A stretch of 34,626 nucleotides of DNA. Source: Alphaproteobacteria bacterium (lineage in GTDB: Bacteria; Pseudomonadota; Alphaproteobacteria; UBA9219; RGZA01). Both the position numbers and the translations under genes were made by a program. Below the pieces are notes generated by a model. That model worked only from the letters and a program-made list of their open reading frames with translations, was not told the origin of the DNA and did not search any database. Positions 8,935 to 17,932 of the stretch are shown piece after piece (the first letter of the stretch is position 1; every line of letters begins with the position of its first letter). The stretch lies in contig JANQEX010000022.1 in assembly GCA_028278105.1 (NCBI GenBank), positions 1 to 34,626 of the forward strand, in the 5' to 3' direction.

Positions 8935-9090
8935 ACCCCTCACCAGCAAGAACTAAGAGTTTAGCCGCTACGCGCCCAAACCCAAGTTCTTGCAACCTCT
9001 CCCTTCCGCCTCCGCTCTACGAGCTACGGCGGACGAATCTCCTTCAAGGACCTCGCCGTAGCTTTAGCGAAAGCGGGCAAGGGGAGAGGA
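8935..9090. repeat. Family F/A palindromic repeat carrying a nested B element
   Basis: The segment opens with CCCCTCACCAGCAAGAACTA and continues to CCAAGTTCTTGCAACCTC. This non-palindromic spacer is the reverse complement, with some changes, of the F copy at 19490-19555. The CCTCTCCCT..CAAGGGGAGAGG hairpin at its right end is split by a 73 bp B element (9005-9077). The upstream part (8848-8934) shows only a weak resemblance to the A spacer (GCTTCAAGGCTTTACGGTTG). Confidence 0.8.
9005..9077 (+). mobile_element. B element (copy 1), inserted in an A-type hairpin loop
   Basis: 73 bp between CCTCTCCCT and CAAGGGGAGAGG. It begins TCCGCCTCCGCTCTACGAGC and ends GCGAAAGCGGG. It consists of two consecutive hairpins (TCCGCC..GGCGGA, then a second closing at the right end) with GGACCTCGCCGTAGC at their junction. 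No target duplication is visible. Confidence 0.75.
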
Positions 9091-9095
9091 AGAAT

Positions 9096-9294
9096 CTCCC
9101 CTCCCCTTGAGGGAGGGGATCAAGGGGTGGGGTCCGCCGGTTGCCCATAGCGTAAATGGCAAGGCTTTGAAGGTACCACGCTCCACCCCTCCCCCAACCC
9201 CTCCCTTCCGCCTCCGCTCTGCGAGCTACGGCGGACGGGCTTGCTCCAAGGACCTCGGCGTAGCCGAAGGCGAAGACGGGCAAGGGGAGGGGAG
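9096..9294. repeat. Family A palindromic repeat carrying a nested B element
   Basis: The left arm at 9098-9132 is nearly identical to the left arm at 2667-2701. The right arm begins at about 9183 (CCACCCCTCCCCCAACCCCT) and is split by a B element at 9207-9280 before resuming as CAAGGGGAGGGGAG. The spacer (9133-9182) resembles the reverse complement of the spacer of the copy at 33132-33334, so the A element has a conserved interior as well as arms. Confidence 0.85.
9207..9280 (+). mobile_element. B element (copy 2), inserted in an A-type hairpin loop
   Basis: 74 bp at the same position of the A hairpin as copy 1 (CCCTCCCT | B | CAAGGGGAG). It begins TCCGCCTCCGCTCTGCGAGC and ends GGCGAAGACGGG, with GGACCTCGGCGTAGCC in the middle. 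Confidence 0.8.
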
Positions 9295-9342
9295 ATCGGT
9301 TGTCCTTTTTCTAAAAGTGCTTTTGAAATTGGCCATAATATT

Positions 9343-9385
9343 CTGGATTGCTTCGCCCCGCCTTCGGCGGGGCTCGCAATGACGC
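9343..9385. repeat. Family E palindromic repeat upstream of hpnN
   Basis: GGATTGCTTCGCCCCGCC followed by TTCGGCGGGGCTCGCAATGACG. The core CCCCGCC/GGCGGGG hairpin is flanked by ATTGC..GCAAT. Related copies are at 12909 and 13687. Confidence 0.8.
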
Positions 9386-9441
9386 GGTCAACATGACATC
9401 CCCTTTTACCGTCGGCGCCTTTACGCTATCTCTCTCCCGCC

Positions 9442-12024
9442 ATGCCTGAGAAAATCATCGCCTTCATTGTCGAGGCCGCGCGCAAGCATGCGCGGATCGT
9501 GGCGGCGTTGTTGCTGCCGCTGGCACTGGCCGCGGCTTTTTACGCGGCGACGCATTTTTCGATCAACACCGACGTGACCACGCTGCTGGACGACACGGCG
9601 GAATGGCGGCAGAACGAGATTGCCTTTTTAAAGGCCTTTCCCGAACGGGACGACGTGCTGGTGATCGTCGTCGACGGGCCCGACGGCGTCTCAACCGGAC
9701 TTGCCGCCGAAAAAATCGCCCACGCCCTGAAGGACCGGCCCGACCTTTTCAAAACCGTGCGGCGGCCGGAGGCCCATCCCTATTTCACGCACTACGGGCT
9801 GTTGCTTCTGCCCCTGCCCGACCTTGCCGACGCGACCGACCAGATCATCCGCGCCCAGCCGTTATTGGCGACGCTGGCCGCCGATCCCTCGCCGCGCGGG
9901 CTGTTCGGTCTTTTGAACACCATGGCCGACGCCGTAAAGGCGGGCGCGGCGCAGGTTGCGGATATGAATGTCCTGCTTCAGCGGCTGCACAGGGTTTTGC
10001 AAAAGGTTCTGGCGCATCCAGGGGCCGGGGATGCGTGGGCGGGTCTTTTCGCTTCGGAAAATCCATCAAAGTTTGAGCGGCGGCGCTTTGTCCTCGCCCG
10101 GCCTGTTCTGGATTACGCGGCCCTGTCGCCGGGCGCGGCCGCCAGCGATTTTGTGCGCAAGACGGTAACGGTTCAGGACCTTGAAAACCTCCACGGGGTG
10201 AATGTGCGCCTGACCGGCCCGGTTGCGCTGGCGGACGAGGAATTCGCCTCGGTCACCGACGGCATGCAACTGGCCCTGGCGGTATCTTTGGTTCTGATCC
10301 TCTTCATTCTTCTGGCGAGCCTGCGCAGTTTCCGGCTGATCGTTCCCATTTTGATTACGCTTCTTTGCGGACTAGCCATGACCACGGCCCTTGCGCTGAT
10401 GATGGTGAAGGCGCTCAACCTGATTTCGGTGGCTTTCGCGGTGATGTTCGCGGGCATCGCGGTTGATTTCGGGATTCAGTTCGGCGTGCGCTTTCGTGAC
10501 GCGCATCACGCCTGTCCCCGCCAGGACGACGCCCTGCGGGCCACCGCCAGGCGCATTGCCCTGCCGCTGACCCTGGCCGCGCTTTCGACCGCCGCGGCCT
10601 TTCTGGCCTTCACGCCCACCAGTTATCGCGGCCTGGCCGAGCTGGGGCTTATTGCCGGTTGCGGCATGCTGATCGCCTTCATCCTGAACCTGACCCTCTT
10701 GCCCGCGCTGCTTTGCTTCACCCGCCCACGCCCGGAACCGGAGGCCGTGGGCTTCGGCGTGGCCGCGCCTCTTGACGCGATGATTGAAACAAAGCGCCGG
10801 AACGTGCGGACGCTGTTCGCGGCGCTGGCGGCGATTGGCCTTTTGCTTTGCTTTTTTCTGCGCTTCGACTTCGACCCCCTGAACCTGAAGGACCCGCAGA
10901 CGGAATCCGTTTCCACCATGATGGATCTGTTGAATGATCCCGACACCACGCCCTATACCATCGACATCCTTGCCCCGTCGGAAAGCGACGCTGAAACGAT
11001 GGCCGAAAAGCTTGCCGCCCTGCCTGAAGTGGACAAGGCGCTGACCCTGCAATCGCTCATGCCGCAGGATCAGCCTGAAAAACTGGCTCTTCTGCAAGAC
11101 GTCCGCAGCTTGCTGGCGGTCGGACTGCATCCCGCCACGGTTCTGCCGCCGCCCGGCGCGGAAGAAATCCGCCAAACGGCGCTGGGCCTTGCCGGAAAGT
11201 TGAAGGAACTGGGTCAAGACAGCGCCAGCGCTTCTCTTTTTTCCGAAGACCTGCGGCGGTTTGCCGCCTTGTCCAACGATACCTTGCGGACATCTTCCGC
11301 CAGCATGCGGCGGGAAACGCAGAAGGCTTTGGCCGAGTTGGAGCAACGCCTGACCCCTCACGCGATTGATGCTTCCGGCATTCCCGGCGATCTCCGCGCG
11401 CAATGGGTCACACCGGACGGCCGCGCGCGCATCGAGGTTTATCCCAAGGGCGATCCAGGAAAGCGCGGCGTGCTGGAGCAATTCGCAAAAGCCGTGCGCG
11501 CCCTTGCGCCGGGAGCCACCGGCATGGTGGTTTCGATTCAGGAATCATCGAAAACGATTCGCCTGGCTTTTGTTCAGGCCGCCGTTTATTCCGGTGTGAC
11601 AACCTTTATCCTGCTTCTTCTATTTCTTCGCAATTTTATACACAGCCTGTTTGTAATTGCGCCTCTCGTCCTTGCTTTTATCCTGACTCTTGGCACGGCG
11701 GCGGCTGTCAATCTTCCCATCAATTTCGCAAATATCATTGCCTTGCCGCTGTTATTGGGGCTCGGCGTTTCCTATTCCATCTATTTCGTCGTGTACTGGA
11801 TTCAGGGTCAGAAGCATCCCTTGACTTCCAGCATGGCTCGCGCGGTGCTTGCGAGTGCGGCCACAACCTTTGTGGCTTTTGGGTCACTCTCTCTTTCAAA
11901 TCATCTCGGCACATCATCAATGGGACTGCTTTTGGCGCTTTCCCTGTTTTACGTTTTGTTTACGACTTTCCTTTTCACCCCTGCCTTGTTAGGAAAACCG
12001 GACGCGGAGCACAAGAGTGTGTGA
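9442..12024 (+). CDS. hpnN: MMPL/RND-family transporter, HpnN-like (hopanoid-associated)
   Basis: 860-residue inner-membrane RND protein of the MMPL type. It has one N-terminal membrane segment, a large periplasmic domain, a membrane bundle (about 275-430, starting LALAVSLVLILFILLASLRS), a further segment near 455, a second periplasmic domain and a C-terminal bundle (about 700-850). Openings such as INTDVTTLLDDTAEWRQNE and the C-terminal GLGVSYSIYFVVYW fit the HpnN subfamily, which moves hopanoids to the outer membrane in Rhodopseudomonas. No other hopanoid genes are in the window, so the cargo is inferred from family. mlaA follows 84 bp downstream. The last ~150 codons are visibly more AT-rich than the rest of the gene. 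No clear Shine-Dalgarno site is seen. Confidence 0.85.
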   Translation: MPEKIIAFIVEAARKHARIVAALLLPLALAAAFYAATHFSINTDVTTLLDDTAEWRQNEIAFLKAFPERDDVLVIVVDGPDGVSTGLAAEKIAHALKDRPDLFKTVRRPEAHPYFTHYGLLLLPLPDLADATDQIIRAQPLLATLAADPSPRGLFGLLNTMADAVKAGAAQVADMNVLLQRLHRVLQKVLAHPGAGDAWAGLFASENPSKFERRRFVLARPVLDYAALSPGAAASDFVRKTVTVQDLENLHGVNVRLTGPVALADEEFASVTDGMQLALAVSLVLILFILLASLRSFRLIVPILITLLCGLAMTTALALMMVKALNLISVAFAVMFAGIAVDFGIQFGVRFRDAHHACPRQDDALRATARRIALPLTLAALSTAAAFLAFTPTSYRGLAELGLIAGCGMLIAFILNLTLLPALLCFTRPRPEPEAVGFGVAAPLDAMIETKRRNVRTLFAALAAIGLLLCFFLRFDFDPLNLKDPQTESVSTMMDLLNDPDTTPYTIDILAPSESDAETMAEKLAALPEVDKALTLQSLMPQDQPEKLALLQDVRSLLAVGLHPATVLPPPGAEEIRQTALGLAGKLKELGQDSASASLFSEDLRRFAALSNDTLRTSSASMRRETQKALAELEQRLTPHAIDASGIPGDLRAQWVTPDGRARIEVYPKGDPGKRGVLEQFAKAVRALAPGATGMVVSIQESSKTIRLAFVQAAVYSGVTTFILLLLFLRNFIHSLFVIAPLVLAFILTLGTAAAVNLPINFANIIALPLLLGLGVSYSIYFVVYWIQGQKHPLTSSMARAVLASAATTFVAFGSLSLSNHLGTSSMGLLLALSLFYVLFTTFLFTPALLGKPDAEHKSV

Positions 12025-12108
12025 CCAAACCGCCATGGTGTGATTCAGGACTCCTTGACCATTATTCGCCATATTCACCCTTCCCGTTAAGCCGGACCGA
12101 CGCTCCTG

Positions 12109-12894
12109 ATGACCAACGCCGACAAGATTCATCCCTTCCTTGCGCTGACGGCAGCCCTGTTGCTGTTGGGCAGTCTTGCCGCCTGCGCCACGCCCCCCAG
12201 CGATCCGCAGGAGCGCGCGGAGTTTGAAGCGACCAACGACCCGCTGGAACCGCTCAACCGCACGGTGTTCGAATTCAACCAGTTCCTCGACCGCATTCTG
12301 CTCAAGCCCGCCGCCAAGGTTTACGTGCATGTGATGCCCGATTTTGCCCGCGAGGTGGTGCACAACATCCTGCAAAACGCGGGCGAGCCCGTGACCTTCA
12401 TGAACGCCGCGCTGCAAGGCCGTTTCCACGACGCCGGTAAAACCGCCAGCCGCTTTCTTGTCAATACGGTGGCGGGCCTTGGCGGCGTGGCCGATCTCGG
12501 TACCGGGAACGGGCTTGACCGGGTGAATGCCGATTTCGGCCAGACGCTTCATGTGTGGGGCATGCCGGAAGGTCCCTTCCTGATGCTGCCCGTTTTCGGC
12601 CCTTCGAACCCGCGTGATGCCGTGGGCTTTGCCGTGGACAGCATTGCCGAACCCTGGTCCCATGTGGTGTATGCCGCTTCGGGCAACGGCGATTCCAACC
12701 GCTATACCATTTCGAAGATTGCCGCCAGCGCGCTTGACCAGCGCTCGCGCAACCTGGACACGCTGGACGCGCTGGAAAAAAGCTCGATTGACTTTTACGC
12801 CCAGCTTCGCAGCGTGAGCCGCCAGCATCGCCGTCACATGCTTGGCATCGTCGACGAGCCTCCCGCGGATATCGGTCGCATGAGCCGGGAGTAG
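12109..12894 (+). CDS. mlaA: Outer-membrane lipoprotein MlaA (VacJ family)
   Basis: MlaA sits in the outer membrane and removes misplaced phospholipids from the outer leaflet for retrograde transport by the Mla system. The 261-residue precursor has a lipoprotein signal with lipobox LAAC (lipidated Cys26). The family core follows: DPLEPLNRTVFEFN near residue 45, the FLVNTVAGLGGVAD and DFGQTLHVWG segments, GPFLMLPVFGPSNPRDAVG and the helical C-terminus. Its position directly after hpnN is common in alphaproteobacteria and groups two inter-membrane lipid carriers. mlaBCDEF are not in the window. An E-family palindrome lies in the gap to the convergent ATP12 gene. Confidence 0.93.
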   Translation: MTNADKIHPFLALTAALLLLGSLAACATPPSDPQERAEFEATNDPLEPLNRTVFEFNQFLDRILLKPAAKVYVHVMPDFAREVVHNILQNAGEPVTFMNAALQGRFHDAGKTASRFLVNTVAGLGGVADLGTGNGLDRVNADFGQTLHVWGMPEGPFLMLPVFGPSNPRDAVGFAVDSIAEPWSHVVYAASGNGDSNRYTISKIAASALDQRSRNLDTLDALEKSSIDFYAQLRSVSRQHRRHMLGIVDEPPADIGRMSRE

Positions 12895-12908
12895 CGGTCC
12901 ATTCGGCC

Positions 12909-12954
12909 TCCGTCATTGCGAGCCCCGCATGGCGGGACGAAGCAATCCAATGAC
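12909..12954. repeat. Family E palindromic repeat between convergent mlaA and ATP12 genes
   Basis: CGTCATTGCGAGCCCCGC, then ATGGCGGGACGAAGCAATCC. Inverted orientation relative to the copy at 9343. It sits between two convergent stops and could act as a bidirectional transcription end, but there is no T-run. Confidence 0.75.
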
Positions 12955-12963
12955 GATCCGGCT

Positions 12964-13662
12964 TTATTCCGCTTTCAACAGCCTGAACCAGTTTTCCACT
13001 GCCTGCAAATCGGCGCGGATGGCCTTATGCCGCCTTTCCATCTCATGATCAAGGCCCCAGACTTGCGCCTGGAACAGGCTTTCCAGCTCGGACAGGACAA
13101 AGACCCGCGCGGCGCCGAAAACCTGCTCGCAAAGGCCAAGCGCCAGCACCAGCGAGCCGCTGCTTGAGGCCGCCTCATGCAGGCCCATAAAGGGCCAGTT
13201 GGCCAGGCTTTCGATTTTCTTCTCCAGCGCATGGCGGGATTCCGCGGGCTGTGCCGGCGCGCTCACGCCGCGGGCGGTGTTCAGCCGCGCGCCGCAGAAG
13301 GCGTGAAGCCAGTCCAGCGGCGGCTGCCATTCGGCGTCCTGGTGGGCGCGAAGCTCCGGCGGGCTTTCGGCGCGCAGGCAGAGCAGATCGGTATCCACGT
13401 AATTCAGCAGGCGCGCCGTCATTGCCGGACGCTGCGCGGGCAGAAGATCAATTACCGTGGCCGCCATTTGCGTCAGCGGCATGGAACGGGGATCGATATT
13501 GTCCCGCTGCGCTTCCCATTCGCCCGCCACGGCCAAGGCCAGCGCCGATGTGGGCAACGCCAGCAACCCGCCCCCCGGCGTATGCGCGGGCCGGCCGTCC
13601 AGCACGATATGAAAACCCGTGTCGCCGCGCGCGGGGACGGCGTGCTTATAGAAGCGTTTCAT
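12964..13662 (-). CDS. ATP12 family F1-ATPase assembly chaperone
   Basis: 232-residue protein of the ATP12 family, which in mitochondria binds the F1 alpha subunit during ATP synthase assembly and is widespread in alphaproteobacteria. It opens with KRFYKHAV and GFHIVLDGRPAHTPGG, has AVAGEWEAQRDNIDPRSMPLT in the core (split here by name only) and DTDLLCLRAESP, and continues with a helical C-terminal half. The ATG at 13662 matches the usual family start (MKRFYK). A GTG four codons upstream (13674), preceded by AGGA, is an alternative. It is the last gene of the minus-strand group after the AsmA-like gene, separated from it by an E palindrome. Confidence 0.9.
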   Translation of the reverse strand: MKRFYKHAVPARGDTGFHIVLDGRPAHTPGGGLLALPTSALALAVAGEWEAQRDNIDPRSMPLTQMAATVIDLLPAQRPAMTARLLNYVDTDLLCLRAESPPELRAHQDAEWQPPLDWLHAFCGARLNTARGVSAPAQPAESRHALEKKIESLANWPFMGLHEAASSSGSLVLALGLCEQVFGAARVFVLSELESLFQAQVWGLDHEMERRHKAIRADLQAVENWFRLLKAE

Positions 13663-13686
13663 GAGATAACACACTCTATCCTGAAA

Positions 13687-13731
13687 CCGTCATCGCGGGA
13701 CCCGCCGAAGACGGGGCGAAGCAATGATGCA
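13687..13731. repeat. Family E palindromic repeat between AsmA-like and ATP12 genes
   Basis: CGTCATCGCGGGACCCGCC, then GAAGACGGGGCGAAGCAATG. A degenerate relative of the E copies at 9343 and 12909, lying between two genes of a probable minus-strand operon. Confidence 0.65.
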
Positions 13732-13748
13732 CTCAGGATTGTAGCCCT

Positions 13749-15827
13749 TTACTTGCCCAGCAGGCCTTTCAGGCTGTCGATGGTGTTTTTCAGGTCCGGC
13801 GCCTGCCGGGTTCCGCCCGGCGGAGCCGCCGCGCCGGAGGCGTCGTCCTTCTTTTTGAGAACATCGCCGGACCGGATGTCCTTGATGGTTTTGCGGATAT
13901 CCTTGTAGGTTTCCTTGGCCTTGTCGCGCAGATCCTTGATGATCTGCTTGGTCTTGGGCGGGTCGACCATGATGGGCCGCGGATTGCCGAGCGCCGCCAC
14001 GCAGGGATTGCCGCCGACGTTGTCATGCACGCGCGGCACGCCGGTGGAAATCTTCTGCCCCGGCCTGAGAACGCCCTTCAAGGCCTTTTGCAGCACCGCG
14101 TCGGCCTGCGGCTCATAGGAAAGCTCCGCCAACGGCCCCTTGACCCTTATGGGCGTGGCGGTCGTCAGGCTGGTCACGGTCGTGGCGCCCTTGGGCACCG
14201 GGCGAAGAAGCAGGTCCGCCGTCATGCCGCCAAGATCGACCGAACCCTGTCCGCCCACGGTGGCGTAGTTGCTTTCCAGCAGCAGGTCCCTGGTGGTGAG
14301 AATGCCGTCCGTGGCGTTAAAGCGCGCCACGGCGCAGACAAGCCTTGGCTTTTCCCTGGTCGCCGCGGGAAGAAGAACTTTCACCAGCGCGCCGGCAAGA
14401 CCCGCGCTGTTTTGCCAGTCCACATCGCCCTTATCCAGCACCAACTCTATCGTGCCGCCAAGACCGGGCAGGAATCCTTCGGGCGACAGGCCGCGGCCCG
14501 TGACGTCGAACGTAATATCGCCCTGCGCCGCCACCGGCGATTTTGAGCCAAAGCTTTCCGCCAGTTTTGCGATATCGACATTCTTCGCGTGCAGGGCAAT
14601 GCGCGAAACCGGCGTGGCCTGCGCCGCATCCACCGACAGCCTGCCCCGCCACGGCACGTCGTGATAGGTGAGGTTAAGCGGATCGAGCGTAAGGACTCCG
14701 TTCCGCAATTTCATGCGGGTGGAAAAATTGCCGATCACCGTATCGGGATTGGCCACTAGTTTCCTTGTGCTGAGCGCCAGATTGGCGTTGAACCTGCGAA
14801 GGAATGCCAGACTGGGCGTGGACGCCGCGATGGGCGTGGCCAGCAGGCGGCCCCCGGCGGCCGTGCGCGGCGGGGGCGTCAATTTGGTAAGGTCAATCTC
14901 CGGCGCCGTCAGCCGCCCGCCGATATGCGGCAGGCTTCCCGAAAGATCGGCCTGCAATTCGCCGCTGAGCCGCAAGCCCATCGCCTCGGCTTTCAGGGCT
15001 TCCAGCTTGTAGGTTTTTCCACGCCAGCTAAAGTCTGTCTTGAGGTCGTAATCCTGCGGGCCATAGGACAGTTTCAGGTCCAGCGGCAGGACCGCGCCTT
15101 CCCTGACTTCACGCAGGTTTTTTTGCACGGCCAGATCGAGCGCGAAAGCCGTGCCGTTCACCTGCCCCCGCCCCGCCGCGCGGAAAGACGCCCCGGCCGG
15201 AATTTTGATCTCCGCCCTTGAAAGGATGATTTCCTGGCTCTTGCCGCCGGGACGGCCGGCATGGGTGATGGTGGCGTTGCTGAGTTCGATGGAGTTGATG
15301 GCGAAGCTGTCGATGCTGAAATCGGGCTTGCGGCCTTCCCTGACCGCCGCTTCAAGCTCGTCCTTCAGATTGGCCTTTGGCTTTGCCGTGCCGGTTTGTT
15401 TGTCTTTTGCGCCTGCTGCGGTGGCCGCCAGCGGCAGATCCCAGTTGTTTTTGCCTTGCGCATTGGTGACAAGATTGAGATTGAGGTCCGAAAGGGCCAC
15501 GCGGCGCACGTCCACCTTGCGCTCCAGAAGCGCCCGCCAATTGACGGAAACGAAAATCGTGCCCACATCGGCAAAATCCTTGCCGCCGAAACCTTCAGGA
15601 TTGCCGATGCTGACTTTTTTGAGGCTGAGCGCCAGCCCGTCGCGCAGATCGACGCCGACCGGACCCGCCACCACCACCTCGCGGCCAAGCCTGGCGCTGA
15701 CCTGCCGCATAACCTGTTCCTTGAAGGCATCGGCGTCGAAGGTGGCAAGGAAAATGCCGATGCCGATCACCGGCACGACGATGACGAGGGCGACAAGCGC
15801 GCCCAGGATTTTGAGAAGGCCTTTCAT
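13749..15827 (-). CDS. AsmA family protein
   Basis: 692-residue envelope protein. A single N-terminal membrane anchor (about 5-28) is followed by the AsmA N-terminal motif region (DADAFKEQVMRQVSARLGREV, split here by name only) and a long beta-rich periplasmic body. The C-terminal AsmA-type domain (about 450-600) precedes a charged tail with GGTRQAPD. AsmA-like proteins are long bridge-like proteins implicated in phospholipid movement to the outer membrane and in outer-membrane protein assembly. This matches the lipid-transport neighbours hpnN and mlaA, although on the other strand. AGGAG lies just before the ATG. It begins 33 bp after the rluC-like stop, so co-transcription is likely. Confidence 0.88.
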   Translation of the reverse strand: MKGLLKILGALVALVIVVPVIGIGIFLATFDADAFKEQVMRQVSARLGREVVVAGPVGVDLRDGLALSLKKVSIGNPEGFGGKDFADVGTIFVSVNWRALLERKVDVRRVALSDLNLNLVTNAQGKNNWDLPLAATAAGAKDKQTGTAKPKANLKDELEAAVREGRKPDFSIDSFAINSIELSNATITHAGRPGGKSQEIILSRAEIKIPAGASFRAAGRGQVNGTAFALDLAVQKNLREVREGAVLPLDLKLSYGPQDYDLKTDFSWRGKTYKLEALKAEAMGLRLSGELQADLSGSLPHIGGRLTAPEIDLTKLTPPPRTAAGGRLLATPIAASTPSLAFLRRFNANLALSTRKLVANPDTVIGNFSTRMKLRNGVLTLDPLNLTYHDVPWRGRLSVDAAQATPVSRIALHAKNVDIAKLAESFGSKSPVAAQGDITFDVTGRGLSPEGFLPGLGGTIELVLDKGDVDWQNSAGLAGALVKVLLPAATREKPRLVCAVARFNATDGILTTRDLLLESNYATVGGQGSVDLGGMTADLLLRPVPKGATTVTSLTTATPIRVKGPLAELSYEPQADAVLQKALKGVLRPGQKISTGVPRVHDNVGGNPCVAALGNPRPIMVDPPKTKQIIKDLRDKAKETYKDIRKTIKDIRSGDVLKKKDDASGAAAPPGGTRQAPDLKNTIDSLKGLLGK

Positions 15828-15860
15828 GGCTTGCTCCTTAATATTATTTTCCGCACTTGT

Positions 15861-16844
15861 TTAGAGCTTCCCGCGGTAAGATGCAAACGGATCGCCGTCA
15901 TTTTGCGGAAATTCGAAGAACTTCCAGCTTCCCGCCATATCAACAGGCAGGGGCGCGGTCACGTCGATCAGCTTGCGGCCTTTTTTCGAACGCGGATGCG
16001 GGATAATCAACCGCCGCGCATGCAGATGCAGACGGGCGATGTCCGGCGCGCCGCTCCAGCCGCCCCTGGCGTAAAGTTCATCCCCCAAAATGGGCGTTTC
16101 TATGGCCTGCATGTGCGCGCGCAACTGGTGGGTGCGCCCGGTCAGGGGCCACAGCGCCACAAAAGCCGCCCGGCGCGCGCTTTCCACCACCTGATAAAGC
16201 GTGATGGCCGGTTTGCCCTCTTTTCTATCCACCACCATTTTCTCGCCCTTGCCCTTGGCGAGCGGCAGGGAAATCTTTCCCTGTCCCGGCTTCGGCACGC
16301 CTTCGGTGAGAGCCCAGTAATATTTGCGCGTGGAGCGGAGCCGGAAACTCCCGGCCAGAGCCGCCGCGGCGAATTCATTTTTGGCCAGAACCAGAACGCC
16401 GCTGGTGTCCTTATCCAGGCGATGGACAAGGCGCGGCTTCCGCGCCTCGCCATAAATGGCGCGCAGAAATCCGTCCAGATGCCGCGACAGACCCGTGCCG
16501 CCCTGCACCGCCAGTCCCGCGGGCTTGTTGATGACAAGAACGTCGCCGTCTTCATAAAGAACGCTGTCTTGCAGGTTGCGCCGCTCGCGCCTTGTGGGCG
16601 GAACGGATTCGGCTTTTGCGGGAGCCTGCAACGCTTCGCCGGGCAAGGGTGGGATGCGAAGCGCCTGTCCCGCCTCAAGCCGCTGACTGGCCTTGGCCCG
16701 CTTGCCCGCGACGCGCACCTGTCCGGTGCGAAGAATCTTTTCCAGCCGGCCATGCGTCAGGCCCGGATAATGGCGGCGAAACCAGCGGTCGAGACGCAAG
16801 CCGTTTTCGTCTTCGGTGATTTTAATTGTCTGAACGGAAAGCAT
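15861..16844 (-). CDS. RluA/RluC family 23S rRNA pseudouridine synthase
   Basis: 327-residue pseudouridine synthase. An N-terminal S4 RNA-binding domain (about 1-75: RLDRWFRRHYPGLTHGRLEK) precedes the RluA-type catalytic domain with HRLDKDTSG, which holds the catalytic aspartate, and the family motifs GRTHQLRAHM and PILGDELY. RluC is the most likely assignment (23S rRNA) but the exact target sites cannot be read from sequence. The start at 16844 is chosen because the S4 domain begins shortly after it; the track start at 17513 runs through the divergent ldcA. An ATG further upstream (MCYANDEE..) is possible, and no strong Shine-Dalgarno site is seen. First gene of the minus-strand group. Confidence 0.88.
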   Translation of the reverse strand: MLSVQTIKITEDENGLRLDRWFRRHYPGLTHGRLEKILRTGQVRVAGKRAKASQRLEAGQALRIPPLPGEALQAPAKAESVPPTRRERRNLQDSVLYEDGDVLVINKPAGLAVQGGTGLSRHLDGFLRAIYGEARKPRLVHRLDKDTSGVLVLAKNEFAAAALAGSFRLRSTRKYYWALTEGVPKPGQGKISLPLAKGKGEKMVVDRKEGKPAITLYQVVESARRAAFVALWPLTGRTHQLRAHMQAIETPILGDELYARGGWSGAPDIARLHLHARRLIIPHPRSKKGRKLIDVTAPLPVDMAGSWKFFEFPQNDGDPFASYRGKL

Positions 16845-16928
16845 TTGCGGGCCAGCAACAATTTCTTCATCATTGGCATAGCACATTCGCCCCCGTCCCG
16901 GCCACCATCCAGCGACAGAAGATTTGCC

Positions 16929-17879
16929 ATGCCGCCCTTTCCCGCCAAGCTTATCAAGCCCCGGCCCCTTCACCCCCGCTCGCAGATCGGCATCGTGTCG
17001 CCCGCGCGGCATGCCCTGCCCGACGTGATCCAGAGCGGCAAGGCCATTCTGGAAAACATGGGCTATACGGTTTTCGTGCATCCGCAGAACGCGGAACAGG
17101 ACTTTCAGCTTGCCGGCTCCGACGAGGCGCGGGCCGACGCCATCATGGACATGGTGGAAGACCCCTCCATCGACGCCATTCTGGCCCCGCGCGGCGGCAT
17201 TGGATCCTACCGGGTGATCCCGCATCTGAAATTCGACGTGATCGCCGAGCATCCCAAAATCTTCTGCGGCTTTTCCGACCTGACCACGCTTTTGAATACC
17301 ATCACCCTGCGCACGGGACTCGTGACCTTTCATGGCCCGCTTTTGATGAACTTCCTCGGCGAGCACGACGCCTACAACCTGAATTTCTTCATCAAGATGG
17401 CCAGCGGCAAGGTCGTGCCCGGAGAAACGCAGGAGTTCATGCGCACCCAAAGCCTGCGCGACGGCGCGGCGGAAGGACGGCTGATGGGCGGCAACATCAC
17501 CCTGTTGCAGCACATGATCGGCACCAAGGATGATGTTTCAACCGATGGCGCGATTTTGTTTATCGAGGATGACTCGGCCGAAAGGCTCAGCGGCCTCGAC
17601 CGCAAGCTCTGGCATCTCCGCAATGCCGGAAAATTCCAGCGCATCGCGGGGCTGATCGTGGGCGAGTTCGCCGGATTTCAGGAGGACCCCCATGGCGACT
17701 GGGGCCACGGCATCAACGAGCTGGTCATGGACCTCGTGCCCTCGCATGTGCCGGTTTGCGTCAACTTCCCCTGCGGGCACGCCAACACCATGACGACTCT
17801 GCCCCTTGGCGTGCGGGTGAAGTTTGAAACCTCCGCAAAAGGTACGCTTTTGACGCTGGGCGAAAGTCCGTTTGCCTGA
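16929..17879 (+). CDS. ldcA: LD-carboxypeptidase (peptidase family S66)
   Basis: Cleaves the terminal D-alanine from murein tetrapeptides during cell-wall recycling. The 316-residue protein has no signal peptide, so it is cytoplasmic. The Ser-Glu-His triad of the S66 family is visible: nucleophile Ser116 in CGFSDLTTLL, Glu213 in FIEDDSAE and His284 in PCGHANTMTTLPLG, close to the Pseudomonas enzyme's 115/217/285. LAPRGGIGSYR is the upstream family motif. The start at 16929 is chosen by family length; the track ORF beginning at 15261 has an extra 556 codons that are antisense to asmA and rluC. It is divergent from the rluC-like gene. Confidence 0.93.
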   Translation: MPPFPAKLIKPRPLHPRSQIGIVSPARHALPDVIQSGKAILENMGYTVFVHPQNAEQDFQLAGSDEARADAIMDMVEDPSIDAILAPRGGIGSYRVIPHLKFDVIAEHPKIFCGFSDLTTLLNTITLRTGLVTFHGPLLMNFLGEHDAYNLNFFIKMASGKVVPGETQEFMRTQSLRDGAAEGRLMGGNITLLQHMIGTKDDVSTDGAILFIEDDSAERLSGLDRKLWHLRNAGKFQRIAGLIVGEFAGFQEDPHGDWGHGINELVMDLVPSHVPVCVNFPCGHANTMTTLPLGVRVKFETSAKGTLLTLGESPFA

Positions 17880-17932
17880 CGCTCTCGTTCGTGTTAGAGT
17901 CCTTTTTTCAGAACAATCCGGGATCACTTTTG

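Noticed and set aside
8935-9294. CRISPR-like array
   Set aside because: Repeats are palindromic elements of unequal length in nested arrangement, without regular spacing or unique spacers, and no cas genes are near.
9107-9382. Small ORF in the ndk-hpnN gap
   Set aside because: Translation of A, B and E repeats (TPPPTPPFRLRS-type peptides).
15261-16928. N-terminal extension of the ldcA ORF
   Set aside because: The 556 codons are antisense to asmA and rluC; LdcA of normal length starts at 16929.
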